Shown here: piece by piece, positions 1 through 7,045 of the stretch
How the letters are laid out: every line of letters starts with the position of its first letter
How positions within the stretch are numbered: position 1 is the stretch's first letter
NCBI GenBank assembly: GCA_017533545.1
Contig: JAFXHW010000086.1
Span: forward strand, 1 to 13,994
Length of the DNA stretch: 13,994 nucleotides
Direction of reading: 5' to 3'
From: Clostridia bacterium
GTDB taxonomy: Bacteria; Bacillota_A; Clostridia; Oscillospirales; CAG-272
Notes under the pieces: model-generated
The model's input: the letters and a program-made list of their open reading frames with translations, nothing else
Databases searched by the model: none
What the model was told of the DNA's origin: nothing
Position numbers and translations under genes: made by a program

Positions 1-334
1 CGACGAAGAATACCTCGCCCTCGTCTGACGATTTAAGCTCGCCTTGATATTTTGTCGCCTTGAAAAGGAATATGACGTAACGTGCGCCGTCTTTTTTGTA
101 AAACTGCTTGAGTCCGCAAAGGGTGGGATCGAGCACGGTGAGCCCCGTTTCCTCCTTCATCTCGCGTACGCAGGAATCGACGAACGATTCGCCCGCTTCA
201 ACGTGTCCGCCGGGGAAGGCCAGCCCGCTCCAATCGGGATCGGTGCGGTTGATGACGAGTATTTTGCCGTCCTCCCGCTCAAGCATACACATATTTGTGA
301 ACTCAGCACTCTCGTAGCTTCTTTTTTCGCTCAT
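1..334 (-). CDS. NUDIX hydrolase (8-oxo-dGTP diphosphatase-like), 3' end cut by window
   Basis: Reading the minus strand from the ATG at 334 gives 111 residues with no stop before the window edge, so the C-terminus is missing. Residues 43-65 fit the NUDIX signature GX5EX7REUXEEXGU exactly: G43, E49, R57-E58, E61-E62, G64. The acidic residues of this box bind the metal that supports hydrolysis of a nucleoside diphosphate linked to another moiety. The start MSEKRSYESAEFTNMCMLER and the box GGHVEAGESF resemble MutT/8-oxo-dGTP-type clostridial enzymes, but substrate cannot be read from sequence, so nucleotide-pool cleaning is only a family-based guess. The ATG lies 4 bp after the stop of the upstream nitroreductase gene and has no strong Shine-Dalgarno sequence of its own, which suggests translational coupling within one transcript. 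Confidence 0.9.
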   Translation of the reverse strand, partial: MSEKRSYESAEFTNMCMLEREDGKILVINRTDPDWSGLAFPGGHVEAGESFVDSCVREMKEETGLTVLDPTLCGLKQFYKKDGARYVIFLFKATKYQGELKSSDEGEVFFV

Positions 335-338
335 TTTA

Positions 339-860
339 TCAAACGTAAAGGATATAATCGTCTTTTCTCGGCTTGGGATCGGCATAGGGCGCGGCGGCAT
401 AGCCGAGTATGCAGTTGCCTATTCCGCGGTAGCGCTCGTCGATGCCCCATTTGCGAAGCAATTCCTTGCCCTCGGGCATGTCAAAGGTCTCGCGTGCGCG
501 GTAGATGTAGCAGGACGCTACGCCGAGCGCGTGTGCGGCATTGAGAATGTTGCCGATGACCATGTTGCCGTCGTCGACATAGGTACGGATCTCGGGATCG
601 GCAAGCACGATCATCAGAACGGGCGCGCCGTAAAAGGGATGCTCCATCTTGCCTGACCAGGCAGATGCGTTGAGCTTTTCGATGTATTCAATAGTCTCGC
701 GGTCGCGCACAACCACGATCTTGGGAGCCTGAAGTCCGCGTCCGGTGGGAGCGTATGTGCCTGCCTCTGCAATTTTGTCAAGTATCTCCTTTGAGGGGAT
801 CTCGTCTGTGTATGAACGGCAGGAACGTCTTGTTTTGAGGTCGTGAAGGGTGCTTTCCAT
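339..860 (-). CDS. Nitroreductase-family FMN oxidoreductase
   Basis: This 173-residue protein belongs to the nitroreductase family of FMN-dependent NAD(P)H oxidoreductases. The N-terminal RRSCRSY (residues 11-17) is the conserved RRSxRxY FMN-phosphate contact. APTGRGLQAPKIVVV (37-51) is the usual second FMN-binding segment, and GYAAAPYADPKPRKDDYI (153-170) matches the typical C-terminal end. The length is normal for the short, single-domain anaerobic members, which act as homodimers in the cytoplasm. A GAAAGGA Shine-Dalgarno sequence lies about 10 bp before the ATG. The gene heads a two-gene minus-strand unit with the NUDIX gene and has its own promoter at 896-925. The physiological substrate (nitroaromatic, quinone, flavin or other) cannot be assigned. 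Confidence 0.92.
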   Translation of the reverse strand: MESTLHDLKTRRSCRSYTDEIPSKEILDKIAEAGTYAPTGRGLQAPKIVVVRDRETIEYIEKLNASAWSGKMEHPFYGAPVLMIVLADPEIRTYVDDGNMVIGNILNAAHALGVASCYIYRARETFDMPEGKELLRKWGIDERYRGIGNCILGYAAAPYADPKPRKDDYILYV

Positions 861-895
861 ATTTTTTATCGTCCTTTCATTGTCTTCTTACCTTA

Positions 896-925
896 TTTAT
901 ACCATATTTTCGGGGCGGTTGTCAA
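896..925 (-). promoter_or_regulatory. Sigma-70/SigA-type promoter for nitroreductase-NUDIX
   Basis: On the minus strand, a perfect -35 TTGACA (925-920) is followed by an 18-bp spacer and a -10 TATAAA (901-896). The position, 36 bp before the nitroreductase ATG, leaves room for a short leader. It lies back to back with the plus-strand promoter at 965-993, with 39 bp between the two -35 boxes. Confidence 0.7.
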
Positions 926-964
926 GAAATTAATAAATGTCTACAAAAATAGTATAAATTAATA

Positions 965-993
965 TTGACAAAAGAAAATAAATGTGATATTAT
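965..993 (+). promoter_or_regulatory. SigA-type promoter for the hyd maturation operon
   Basis: A perfect -35 TTGACA (965-970), a 17-bp spacer and a near-consensus -10 TATTAT (988-993) lie 25 bp before the ATG of the TM1266-type gene, so transcription should start near position 1000. This is the best promoter match in front of the hydEGF cluster and probably serves the whole run to the terminator at 7013-7043. An AAATTAATA motif sits directly upstream of the -35 box (956-964) and again at 927-935. Confidence 0.78.
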
Positions 994-1018
994 TAAATCA
1001 TAGCATTTGGAGGTGTAT

Positions 1019-1270
1019 ATGGCAAAAGAAAACAGAGTTGCTCTGATAAGCATTATCGTTGAAAAAAGCGACAATGTCGCACGGCTCAACGAGATACTTC
1101 ATAACTACTCCGAATACGTTATCGGACGAATGGGAATACCCTATCGCGAGAAGAATATCAGCATTATTTCGGTGGCCGTTGATGCGCCCGAGGATGCTAT
1201 AAATACCTTGACGGGAAGTATCGGCAAGCTCGACGGAGTTACCGCAAAAGCAACCTACTCAAAGGTGTAA
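1019..1270 (+). CDS. TM1266-family putative iron-only hydrogenase system regulator
   Basis: The protein is 83 residues, MAKENRVALISIIVEKSDNV at its start, with a pattern of two beta-alpha-beta halves like the ferredoxin/ACT-like fold of the TM1266 family. This family was named for its frequent linkage to [FeFe]-hydrogenase genes. The conserved features include VALISIIVE, LNEILHNYSEYVIGRMGIPYR (24-43), NISIISVAVDA and a C-terminal GVTAKATYSK. I chose ATG 1019 rather than the in-frame TTG at 1007 because GGAGG at 1009-1013 overlaps that TTG and is spaced 5 bp from the ATG. It is first in the operon and hydE follows after a 129-bp gap, so a role in sensing or tuning hydrogenase maturation is likely. 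No DNA-binding domain is visible and its biochemical function is unproven. Confidence 0.88.
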   Translation: MAKENRVALISIIVEKSDNVARLNEILHNYSEYVIGRMGIPYREKNISIISVAVDAPEDAINTLTGSIGKLDGVTAKATYSKV

Positions 1271-1340
1271 AAAAGAAAAAATATTCGAATGTATAACTGA
1301 CGCCGAAACAAATCAGTTGAGGGGAAAGAACGTTTTTGTC

Positions 1341-1397
1341 AAAAATCTCCGCGTCCTTTCCGCACGCTTTTTTGAATGCGTCTGACGCGGATTTTTT
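1341..1397 (+). terminator. Terminator-like hairpin overlapping the hydE start region (possible attenuator)
   Basis: CCGCGTC (1349-1355) pairs perfectly with GACGCGG (1384-1390). The stem extends by AAAAAT (1341-1346) against ATTTTT (1391-1396) with a 2-nt CT bulge, and a T6 run (1392-1397) follows the GC-rich arm. This looks like an intrinsic terminator, but it ends 2 bp before the hydE ATG at 1400, and the only Shine-Dalgarno-like bases (GCGGA, 1387-1391) lie inside the stem. An alternative pairing, GGAAAG (1323-1328) with CTTTCC (1356-1361), would compete with it. Another small hairpin, AACTGA/TCAGTT (1295-1300/1313-1318), lies upstream. It could reduce transcription into hydEGF relative to the regulator gene, or mask the hydE ribosome site. 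I do not recognise a known riboswitch class. Confidence 0.5.
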
Positions 1398-1399
1398 AT

Positions 1400-2449
1400 A
1401 TGGAAAACAAGAAGATAATAGAATTGCTCGAGCGCCTTGCTCAAAATCATACACTCGATTTTGACGAATACGTATATCTTTGCGAAAATGGCGAGAGCGA
1501 GCTTGATTATGCATCGAATCTGGCCGAAAAGATCCGAAACGAGGTGTACGGACGGGATGTATACATCCGCGGACTTATTGAGGTGTCGAACTTTTGCAAA
1601 AACGACTGCCTTTACTGCGGGATTCGCCGTTCCAACCGCGAATGCGAGAGATATCGGCTTGATAAAGATACGATTCTGGCCTGCTGTGACGAGGGGTATG
1701 CGATCGGATTTCGTACCTTCGTTTTGCAGGGCGGGGAAGACAATCATTTTACCGACGAATTCGTATGCGATACCGTCCGCTCGATAAAGGCAAAATATCC
1801 CGATGCAGCGGTAACGCTCTCGCTCGGCGAAAGAAGCCATGAAAGCTACGCCGCCTTGCGCGAGGCGGGAGCAGACAGATATCTGCTTCGCCACGAAACG
1901 GCAGACAGCGAGCATTACGCTCGGCTGCATCCGTCAAATCTGACACTTCGTAACCGCATAAAATGCCTTTACAGCCTGCGCGAACTTGGATATCAGGTGG
2001 GCTGCGGCTTTATGGTGGGCTCGCCCTACCAGACTGCCGAAAATCTGGCGCGTGATCTTAAATTTATCGAAGAATTTCGCCCCGATATGTGTGGTATCGG
2101 CCCTTTTATCGCCCATCACGCCACACCCTTTGCATCCTTTGAATCGGGTACACTCGAAAAAACACTGCTCATGCTCGCATTGGTGCGAATGATCCATCCG
2201 AAGGTGCTCCTGCCCGCCACCACCGCTCTCGGTACAATTCACGAGCGCGGACGCGAGATGGGAATACTCGCGGGCGCAAATGTAATCATGCCAAATCTTT
2301 CGCCCGCCGAAGACAGGCTGAAATATATGCTCTACGACAATAAGCTGTCGTCTGGCGCCGAGGCGGCCGAAAACAAAAAAGACCTCGAGCGTCGAATGAA
2401 AGATATCGGATACGAGATCGTCACCGCACGGGGCGACGTTAAAAGATAA
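1400..2449 (+). CDS. hydE: [FeFe]-hydrogenase H-cluster radical SAM maturase HydE
   Basis: HydE is a cytoplasmic radical SAM enzyme that works with HydG and HydF to build the 2Fe subcluster of [FeFe]-hydrogenase, contributing to the dithiomethylamine bridge pathway. From ATG 1400 the protein is 349 residues, the usual family length. The radical SAM [4Fe-4S] ligands are C66, C70 and C73 in NFCKNDCLYCGIRR, followed by the SAM-contacting FVLQGGED (107-114) and LRHETAD (163-169). An in-frame ATG at 1376 would add eight residues, but that ATG lies in the loop of the upstream hairpin and the family alignment favours MENKK at 1400. The second, optional Fe-S site near the C-terminus of some HydE proteins is lost: residues 312-330 have no cysteine, and the last cysteine of the protein is C231. 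hydG follows after 75 bp. Confidence 0.96.
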   Translation: MENKKIIELLERLAQNHTLDFDEYVYLCENGESELDYASNLAEKIRNEVYGRDVYIRGLIEVSNFCKNDCLYCGIRRSNRECERYRLDKDTILACCDEGYAIGFRTFVLQGGEDNHFTDEFVCDTVRSIKAKYPDAAVTLSLGERSHESYAALREAGADRYLLRHETADSEHYARLHPSNLTLRNRIKCLYSLRELGYQVGCGFMVGSPYQTAENLARDLKFIEEFRPDMCGIGPFIAHHATPFASFESGTLEKTLLMLALVRMIHPKVLLPATTALGTIHERGREMGILAGANVIMPNLSPAEDRLKYMLYDNKLSSGAEAAENKKDLERRMKDIGYEIVTARGDVKR

Positions 2450-2483
2450 AAATAAATTATAATATAAATTCATCTGAATGGGA

Positions 2484-2500
2484 AGACGTAAAAGACGTCT
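2484..2500 (+). other. Small hairpin in the hydE-hydG gap
   Basis: AGACGT (2484-2489) and ACGTCT (2495-2500) form a 6-bp perfect stem with an AAAAG loop, 24 bp before the hydG ATG and just upstream of its AAAGGA ribosome site. There is no following T-run, so it is not a terminator. It may be a processing or mRNA-stability element. An overlapping ATG at 2478 opens an out-of-frame reading frame that I regard as spurious. Confidence 0.35.
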
Positions 2501-2524
2501 GACCGCAAAGAAAGGAATATCATC

Positions 2525-3973
2525 ATGGCTCTTTACAATCCCAAATCACTCCGCGCCGAGGAGTTTATCTCCGATGAGGAGATCCGCGCGACACTGCAGT
2601 ATGCAGAGGAAAACAAAAACAATGTCGAGCTTATCGACGCATTGCTTGAAAAGGCCCGCCCGAAAAAAACAGAGCAGGGCTGGCATTGCGAGGGACTCAG
2701 CCACCGCGAGGCATCGGTGCTTCTCGCCTGCGAAATCCCCGAAAAGGTCGAGGCAATGTTCAAGCTCGCCGAACAGATAAAGCTTGCCTTTTACGGCAAC
2801 CGCATCGTTATGTTTGCCCCCCTTTATCTTTCCAACTACTGCGTAAACGGCTGTGTATACTGCCCCTATCACCTCAAAAACAAGCATATCGCGCGTAAAA
2901 AGCTCACTCAGGAGGAGATAAGAAAAGAGGTCATCGCACTCCAGGATATGGGTCACAAGCGCCTTGCTATCGAGGCGGGTGAGGATCCGGTCAACAATCC
3001 CATTGAATATATTCTTGAGTCGATCAAGACTATCTATTCTGTTGAACACAAAAACGGAGCCATCCGCCGCGTAAACGTAAATATAGCGGCCACAACAGTT
3101 GAAAACTACCGCAAGCTCAAGGAGGCCGGAATAGGCACATATATCCTTTTCCAGGAGACCTATCACAAGGACAGCTATCTTGCGCTCCATCCCACGGGAC
3201 CCAAGCACGATTACGCATATCATACCGAGGCTATGGACAGAGCGATGGAGGGCGGAATCGACGACGTCGGACTTGGCGTACTCTTCGGCCTTGAGCTCTA
3301 TAAATACGAATTTGCAGGTCTTTTAATGCACGCCGAGCATCTCGAAGCCGTTCACGGCGTGGGTCCTCATACCATCAGCGTACCCCGCATCAAGAGAGCG
3401 GACGATATCGACCCCACAGTATTTGATAACGGTATTTCCGATGATATCTTCTTGAAGATCATCGCCTGCATCCGCATCGCAGTTCCTTATACCGGCATGA
3501 TCGTTTCAACCCGCGAATCGGAGCAGGTACGCGCCAAGGCGCTCAACTGCGGAATATCGCAGATCAGCGGAGCTTCCCGTACCTCGGTCGGCGGATACTG
3601 TGAAAAGGTACGCCCGCATGAGTCGGAGCAGTTTGATGTTTCGGATACCCGTACCCTTGACGAGGTCGTGCGCTGGCTTATGGAAAGCGATCACATTCCC
3701 TCCTTCTGCACTGCCTGCTACCGAGAGGGCAGAACGGGCGACCGCTTTATGAGCCTTTGCAAGACGGGACAGATCCAGAACTGCTGTCATCCCAATGCGC
3801 TGATGACTCTTACCGAATATCTTGTCGATTATGCCTCCGACGAGACCCGTGAGGTTGGATTTAGGATGATCGAAGAGCAGCTTAAAAAGGTGCCTAACGA
3901 AAAGGCAAGAGGCATTGCCGCCGATAATATCGAGGCCATCAAAAATTCCAACAGAAGAGATTTCCGTTTTTAA
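2525..3973 (+). CDS. hydG: [FeFe]-hydrogenase H-cluster radical SAM maturase HydG
   Basis: HydG cleaves tyrosine to p-cresol and dehydroglycine and turns the latter into the CO and CN- ligands of the H-cluster, delivered on an Fe(CO)2(CN)-cysteine synthon. The 482-residue length is typical. The N-terminal radical SAM cluster ligands are C106, C110 and C113 (NYCVNGCVYCPYH). The C-terminal auxiliary cluster motif CX2CX22C is complete: C395, C398 and C421 in the CTACYREGRTGDR...CCHPN block that separates HydG from the tyrosine lyase ThiH. EAGEDP (150-155) is the SAM-binding GGE-like motif and FQETYH (209-214) lines the active site. The ATG is preceded by AAAGGA 7-8 bp upstream. hydF follows after 24 bp, so the two are cotranscribed. 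Confidence 0.97.
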   Translation: MALYNPKSLRAEEFISDEEIRATLQYAEENKNNVELIDALLEKARPKKTEQGWHCEGLSHREASVLLACEIPEKVEAMFKLAEQIKLAFYGNRIVMFAPLYLSNYCVNGCVYCPYHLKNKHIARKKLTQEEIRKEVIALQDMGHKRLAIEAGEDPVNNPIEYILESIKTIYSVEHKNGAIRRVNVNIAATTVENYRKLKEAGIGTYILFQETYHKDSYLALHPTGPKHDYAYHTEAMDRAMEGGIDDVGLGVLFGLELYKYEFAGLLMHAEHLEAVHGVGPHTISVPRIKRADDIDPTVFDNGISDDIFLKIIACIRIAVPYTGMIVSTRESEQVRAKALNCGISQISGASRTSVGGYCEKVRPHESEQFDVSDTRTLDEVVRWLMESDHIPSFCTACYREGRTGDRFMSLCKTGQIQNCCHPNALMTLTEYLVDYASDETREVGFRMIEEQLKKVPNEKARGIAADNIEAIKNSNRRDFRF

Positions 3974-3997
3974 TCCGTTGTTAAACAGGAGTAAAAG

Positions 3998-5194
3998 ATG
4001 TCAATTTTATCTTCCGTTCCGGCATCGGAACGAGTTCATATAGCCTTTTTCGGCAATCGCAATGCGGGTAAGTCCAGCCTTGTCAATGCCGTTACAGGTC
4101 AGGATCTTTCGGTCGTTTCCGACGTTGCGGGAACGACGACCGATCCCGTTACAAAGTCGATGGAGCTGCTCCCGCTCGGCCCGGTGCTCATTATTGACAC
4201 TCCCGGATACGACGACGTGGGTTCGCTCGGCGAACTTCGAGTGGCCCGCACCAAAAAGGTCATTCGCAAGACCGACATCGCTGTTATATGCATCGATTCG
4301 ACCGTGGGCATTACCGAAAGCGACCGCGAGATGCTCGAACTTATCAAAAAACGCTCATTGCCCTACATTGTGGCATTGACAAAGCATGATCTGACCGATG
4401 GTGCAAAAAATGCATACGAAATTGAAAATGCAATTGAAGTAAGTGCAAAAAGTGGGTATAATATACACGAGCTTAAGGAAAAGATCGCCGCTTTGGCGCG
4501 CGAGGGAGAGATCGAAAAGCGTCCCCTTGCCGATCTTTGTGACGAGGGTGACGTTATCGTGCTCGTTACACCTATCGACGAAAGTGCTCCAAAGGGCAGA
4601 CTAATACTGCCCCAGCAGCTTGTACTGCGCGATGCGCTCGACCGCGGGGCCGTAGCCATAACAACGCAGGTCGAACAGCTTGGTTTTGTGCTCGGCAATC
4701 TCAAGAATCCGCCGAAAATGGTCATTACCGACAGCCAGGTCTTCGGCGCGGTATCGAAGATCGTGCCCGAGAGCATTCCGCTGACCTCATTTTCGATAAT
4801 CATGGCGCTTTACAAGGGATTTCTGCATACCGCTGTTCGCGCCATCGGCGCGCTTGATTCTTTAAAAGACGGTGATACCGTCCTTATTGCCGAGGGCTGC
4901 ACCCACCACCGCCAGTGCAACGATATCGGCACGGTGAAGATCCCGCGCTGGCTTCGCGCTCACGTCGGAGCGGATATAAGCATCGAAAGCTGTTCGGGCA
5001 ATGAATTTCCCGATGATCTTTCCCGCTATGCAATGGTTATCCATTGCGGAGGGTGCATGCTCAATGAAAAAGAGGTGCTCGCACGTATGAACCGCGCAAA
5101 CGAGCAGGGTGTGCCCTTTACCAACTATGGCACATTTATCGCCCATGTCAACGGCATACTGAGCCGCAGTCTTGAAATTTTTAATCTACAGTAA
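3998..5194 (+). CDS. hydF: [FeFe]-hydrogenase maturation GTPase and scaffold HydF
   Basis: HydF carries the assembled 2Fe precursor and transfers it to apo-hydrogenase. The 398-residue protein has the three expected parts. The GTPase domain (about 1-170) has the P-loop GNRNAGKS (19-26), switch-I TTTDP (46-50), DTPG (67-70), TKHD (128-131) and SAK (149-151). A dimerisation region spans about 180-280. The C-terminal [4Fe-4S] domain has CxHx46CxxC ligands C301, H303, C350 and C353 (CTHH and CGGC), plus the conserved GTVKIPRWL. An AGGAG site lies 7 bp before the ATG. The flavodiiron gene starts 24 bp after the stop. The stretch 4395-4470, encoding residues about 133-158, is noticeably more A-rich than the rest of the gene and contains a promoter-like sequence. 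Confidence 0.97.
   Translation: MSILSSVPASERVHIAFFGNRNAGKSSLVNAVTGQDLSVVSDVAGTTTDPVTKSMELLPLGPVLIIDTPGYDDVGSLGELRVARTKKVIRKTDIAVICIDSTVGITESDREMLELIKKRSLPYIVALTKHDLTDGAKNAYEIENAIEVSAKSGYNIHELKEKIAALAREGEIEKRPLADLCDEGDVIVLVTPIDESAPKGRLILPQQLVLRDALDRGAVAITTQVEQLGFVLGNLKNPPKMVITDSQVFGAVSKIVPESIPLTSFSIIMALYKGFLHTAVRAIGALDSLKDGDTVLIAEGCTHHRQCNDIGTVKIPRWLRAHVGADISIESCSGNEFPDDLSRYAMVIHCGGCMLNEKEVLARMNRANEQGVPFTNYGTFIAHVNGILSRSLEIFNLQ
4434..4462 (+). promoter_or_regulatory. Possible internal promoter within hydF
   Basis: TTGAAG (4434-4439), a 17-bp spacer and a perfect TATAAT (4457-4462) occur inside the hydF coding sequence, in a locally A-rich patch of an otherwise GC-richer gene. Such an element could give the downstream flavodiiron gene some expression independent of the operon promoter. 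The family-conserved SAKSGYNIH codons overlap it, so chance is a real alternative. Confidence 0.3.
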
Positions 5195-5218
5195 AACTGC
5201 ACGAGGAGACATAAAACA

Positions 5219-7009
5219 ATGAACATTACAGCAGATATTCGCTATATCGGTGTAAACGATCATAATATCGACCTTTTTGAGGGTCAGTACCGCGTGCCTA
5301 AGGGCATGTGCTACAATTCGTACATGATAATGGACGATGAGATCGCCATTTTCGATACCGTTGATGCCCGATTCACCCACGAGTGGCTTGACAACATCGA
5401 GCGAGAACTTGGAAACCGTAAGCCCAATTACCTGGTAATTCAGCACATGGAGCCCGACCATTCGGCAAATATCGCCGCATTTATGGATGTTTATCCGAAC
5501 ACCTATATCGTTTCCTCCACCAAGGCATTTGCTATGATGAAGCAGTTCTTCGGAAAGGATTACGAGGAGAATCAGATTGTTATTGCCGATGGCAATCAGC
5601 TTTCGCTCGGACGTCACACCCTCCATTTCGTCGGCGCGCCCATGGTGCATTGGCCCGAGGTTATCGTAACGTACGACAGCTATGATAAGGTGCTTTTCTC
5701 TGCCGACGGATTCGGCAAATTCGGCGCATACGATGCCGACGAGGACTGGGACGATGAATCCCGCCGCTATTTTATCGGTATCGTCGGTAAGTACGGCCCT
5801 CAGGTGCAGTCGCTGCTCAAAAAGGCATCTACTCTCGATATCAAGACTATCTGTCCCCTTCACGGTCCCGTTTTAACCGAAAATCTCGGTCACCACATCT
5901 CTCTTTACGATACGTGGTCGTCCTACGGCGTCGAAAAGGAGGGCATCATGATCGCCTATACCTCGATCTACGGTCATACCCGTGCGGCTGTTGAGCAGTT
6001 TGCCGAGGGTCTTAAAAACCGCGGATGCCCCGATGTTGCTATCTTTGATCTCGCACGCTGCGATATGTCCCAGGCGGTAGCCCAGGCGTTCAGCTACGGA
6101 CGCATAGTGCTGGCCACCACCACCTATAATGCCGACATTTTCCCCTTTATGCGTACCTTTATCGATCACTTGACCGAGCGCAATTTCCAGAATCGCACCG
6201 TTGCCTTTATCGAAAACGGAAGCTGGGCGCCTCAGGCAACCAAGGTGATGAAGGCTATGCTTGAAAAGTGCAAAAATATCACCTACACCTCAGCGACAGT
6301 CAAGATAAAGTCGGCACTTGCAGAGGACAGCCGCGCACAGCTTGAAGCTCTTGCCGACGAGCTCTGCCGCGACTATATCGCCAACGACAGCACCAAGGCA
6401 GACAAAAACGATCTTACCGCCCTTTTCAAGATCGGATACGGACTTTACGTTGTAAGTTGCAGCGACGGCAAAAAGGACAATGGTCTTATCGTCAATACTA
6501 TCATGCAGGTTACAAATACTCCCAACCGTGTGGCGGTCGTTATAAACAAACAGAACTATTCGCACCATATCATAAAGCAGTCGGGCAAGATGAACGTCAA
6601 CTGCCTGTCGGTCGATGCGCCCTTCAAGATCTTCGAAAACTTCGGTTTTTCGTCGGGACGAACGAAGAATAAATTTGAGGATATCACGCCCGTTCGTTCG
6701 GACAACGGACTTGCATTTTTGCCGAAATACATCAATGCCTTTATGTCGCTCGACGTTGAACAGTACGTAGACCTTGATACTCACGGCATGTTTGTATGCT
6801 CGATAAGCGAATCGAGAGTAATGAGTGACCTTGAAACCATGACCTACACCTACTATCTCGACAACGTCAAGCCCAAGCCCGAAACCGAGGGAAAGAAGGG
6901 CTATGTCTGCAAGGTATGCGGATACGTTTACGAGGGTGAAAATCTCCCCGACGATTTCGTATGCCCCCTTTGCAAGCATGGAGCTGCCGATTTTGAGGAA
7001 ATAAAGTGA
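5219..7009 (+). CDS. Composite flavodiiron protein: diiron MBL + flavodoxin + flavin reductase + rubredoxin
   Basis: Flavodiiron proteins reduce O2 to water or NO to N2O in the cytoplasm of anaerobes. Residues about 1-250 form the metallo-beta-lactamase-like diiron domain, with all ligands present: H76, E78, D80, H81 (HMEPDH), H144, D163 and H215. A flavodoxin domain follows (about 243-388, FMN loop YTSIYGHTR 247-255). Residues about 402-545 match the FMN-binding split-barrel flavin reductase domain. A rubredoxin domain ends the protein (C564, C567, C582, C585 in CKVCGYVYEG and CPLCKHG). In Moorella the last two modules form the separate high-molecular-weight rubredoxin Hrb, the electron donor encoded beside FprA. 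Here donor and oxidase are one 596-residue chain, so NAD(P)H may drive it without a separate partner. GAGGAG lies 10 bp before the ATG. The gene is 24 bp after hydF and last before the terminator, suggesting protection of oxygen-sensitive hydrogenase or its maturases. Confidence 0.94.
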   Translation: MNITADIRYIGVNDHNIDLFEGQYRVPKGMCYNSYMIMDDEIAIFDTVDARFTHEWLDNIERELGNRKPNYLVIQHMEPDHSANIAAFMDVYPNTYIVSSTKAFAMMKQFFGKDYEENQIVIADGNQLSLGRHTLHFVGAPMVHWPEVIVTYDSYDKVLFSADGFGKFGAYDADEDWDDESRRYFIGIVGKYGPQVQSLLKKASTLDIKTICPLHGPVLTENLGHHISLYDTWSSYGVEKEGIMIAYTSIYGHTRAAVEQFAEGLKNRGCPDVAIFDLARCDMSQAVAQAFSYGRIVLATTTYNADIFPFMRTFIDHLTERNFQNRTVAFIENGSWAPQATKVMKAMLEKCKNITYTSATVKIKSALAEDSRAQLEALADELCRDYIANDSTKADKNDLTALFKIGYGLYVVSCSDGKKDNGLIVNTIMQVTNTPNRVAVVINKQNYSHHIIKQSGKMNVNCLSVDAPFKIFENFGFSSGRTKNKFEDITPVRSDNGLAFLPKYINAFMSLDVEQYVDLDTHGMFVCSISESRVMSDLETMTYTYYLDNVKPKPETEGKKGYVCKVCGYVYEGENLPDDFVCPLCKHGAADFEEIK

Positions 7010-7012
7010 TTT

Positions 7013-7043
7013 AAAAAGGTGCTGTTATGCAGCACCTTTTTTT
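7013..7043 (+). terminator. Intrinsic terminator of the hyd-flavodiiron operon
   Basis: AAAAAGGTGCTG and CAGCACCTTTTT form a perfect 12-bp stem (7-bp GC-rich core GGTGCTG/CAGCACC) with a TTATG loop, ending in a T7 run (7037-7043). It starts 3 bp after the stop codon of the flavodiiron gene. Confidence 0.93.
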
Positions 7044-7045
7044 GT

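Noticed and set aside
44..544. Plus-strand open frame across the NUDIX and nitroreductase genes
   Set aside because: It spans two genes with clear motifs on the other strand and has no domain of its own.
1007..1018. TTG start for the TM1266-type gene
   Set aside because: The TTG overlaps the GGAGG ribosome site that serves ATG 1019.
1376..1399. Upstream ATG as start of hydE
   Set aside because: It lies in the loop of the terminator-like hairpin, has no ribosome site, and adds eight residues not typical of HydE; ATG 1400 fits the family better.
2458..2463. TATAAT in the hydE-hydG gap as a promoter for hydG
   Set aside because: No acceptable -35 hexamer at 16-18 bp upstream; probably chance in AT-rich sequence.
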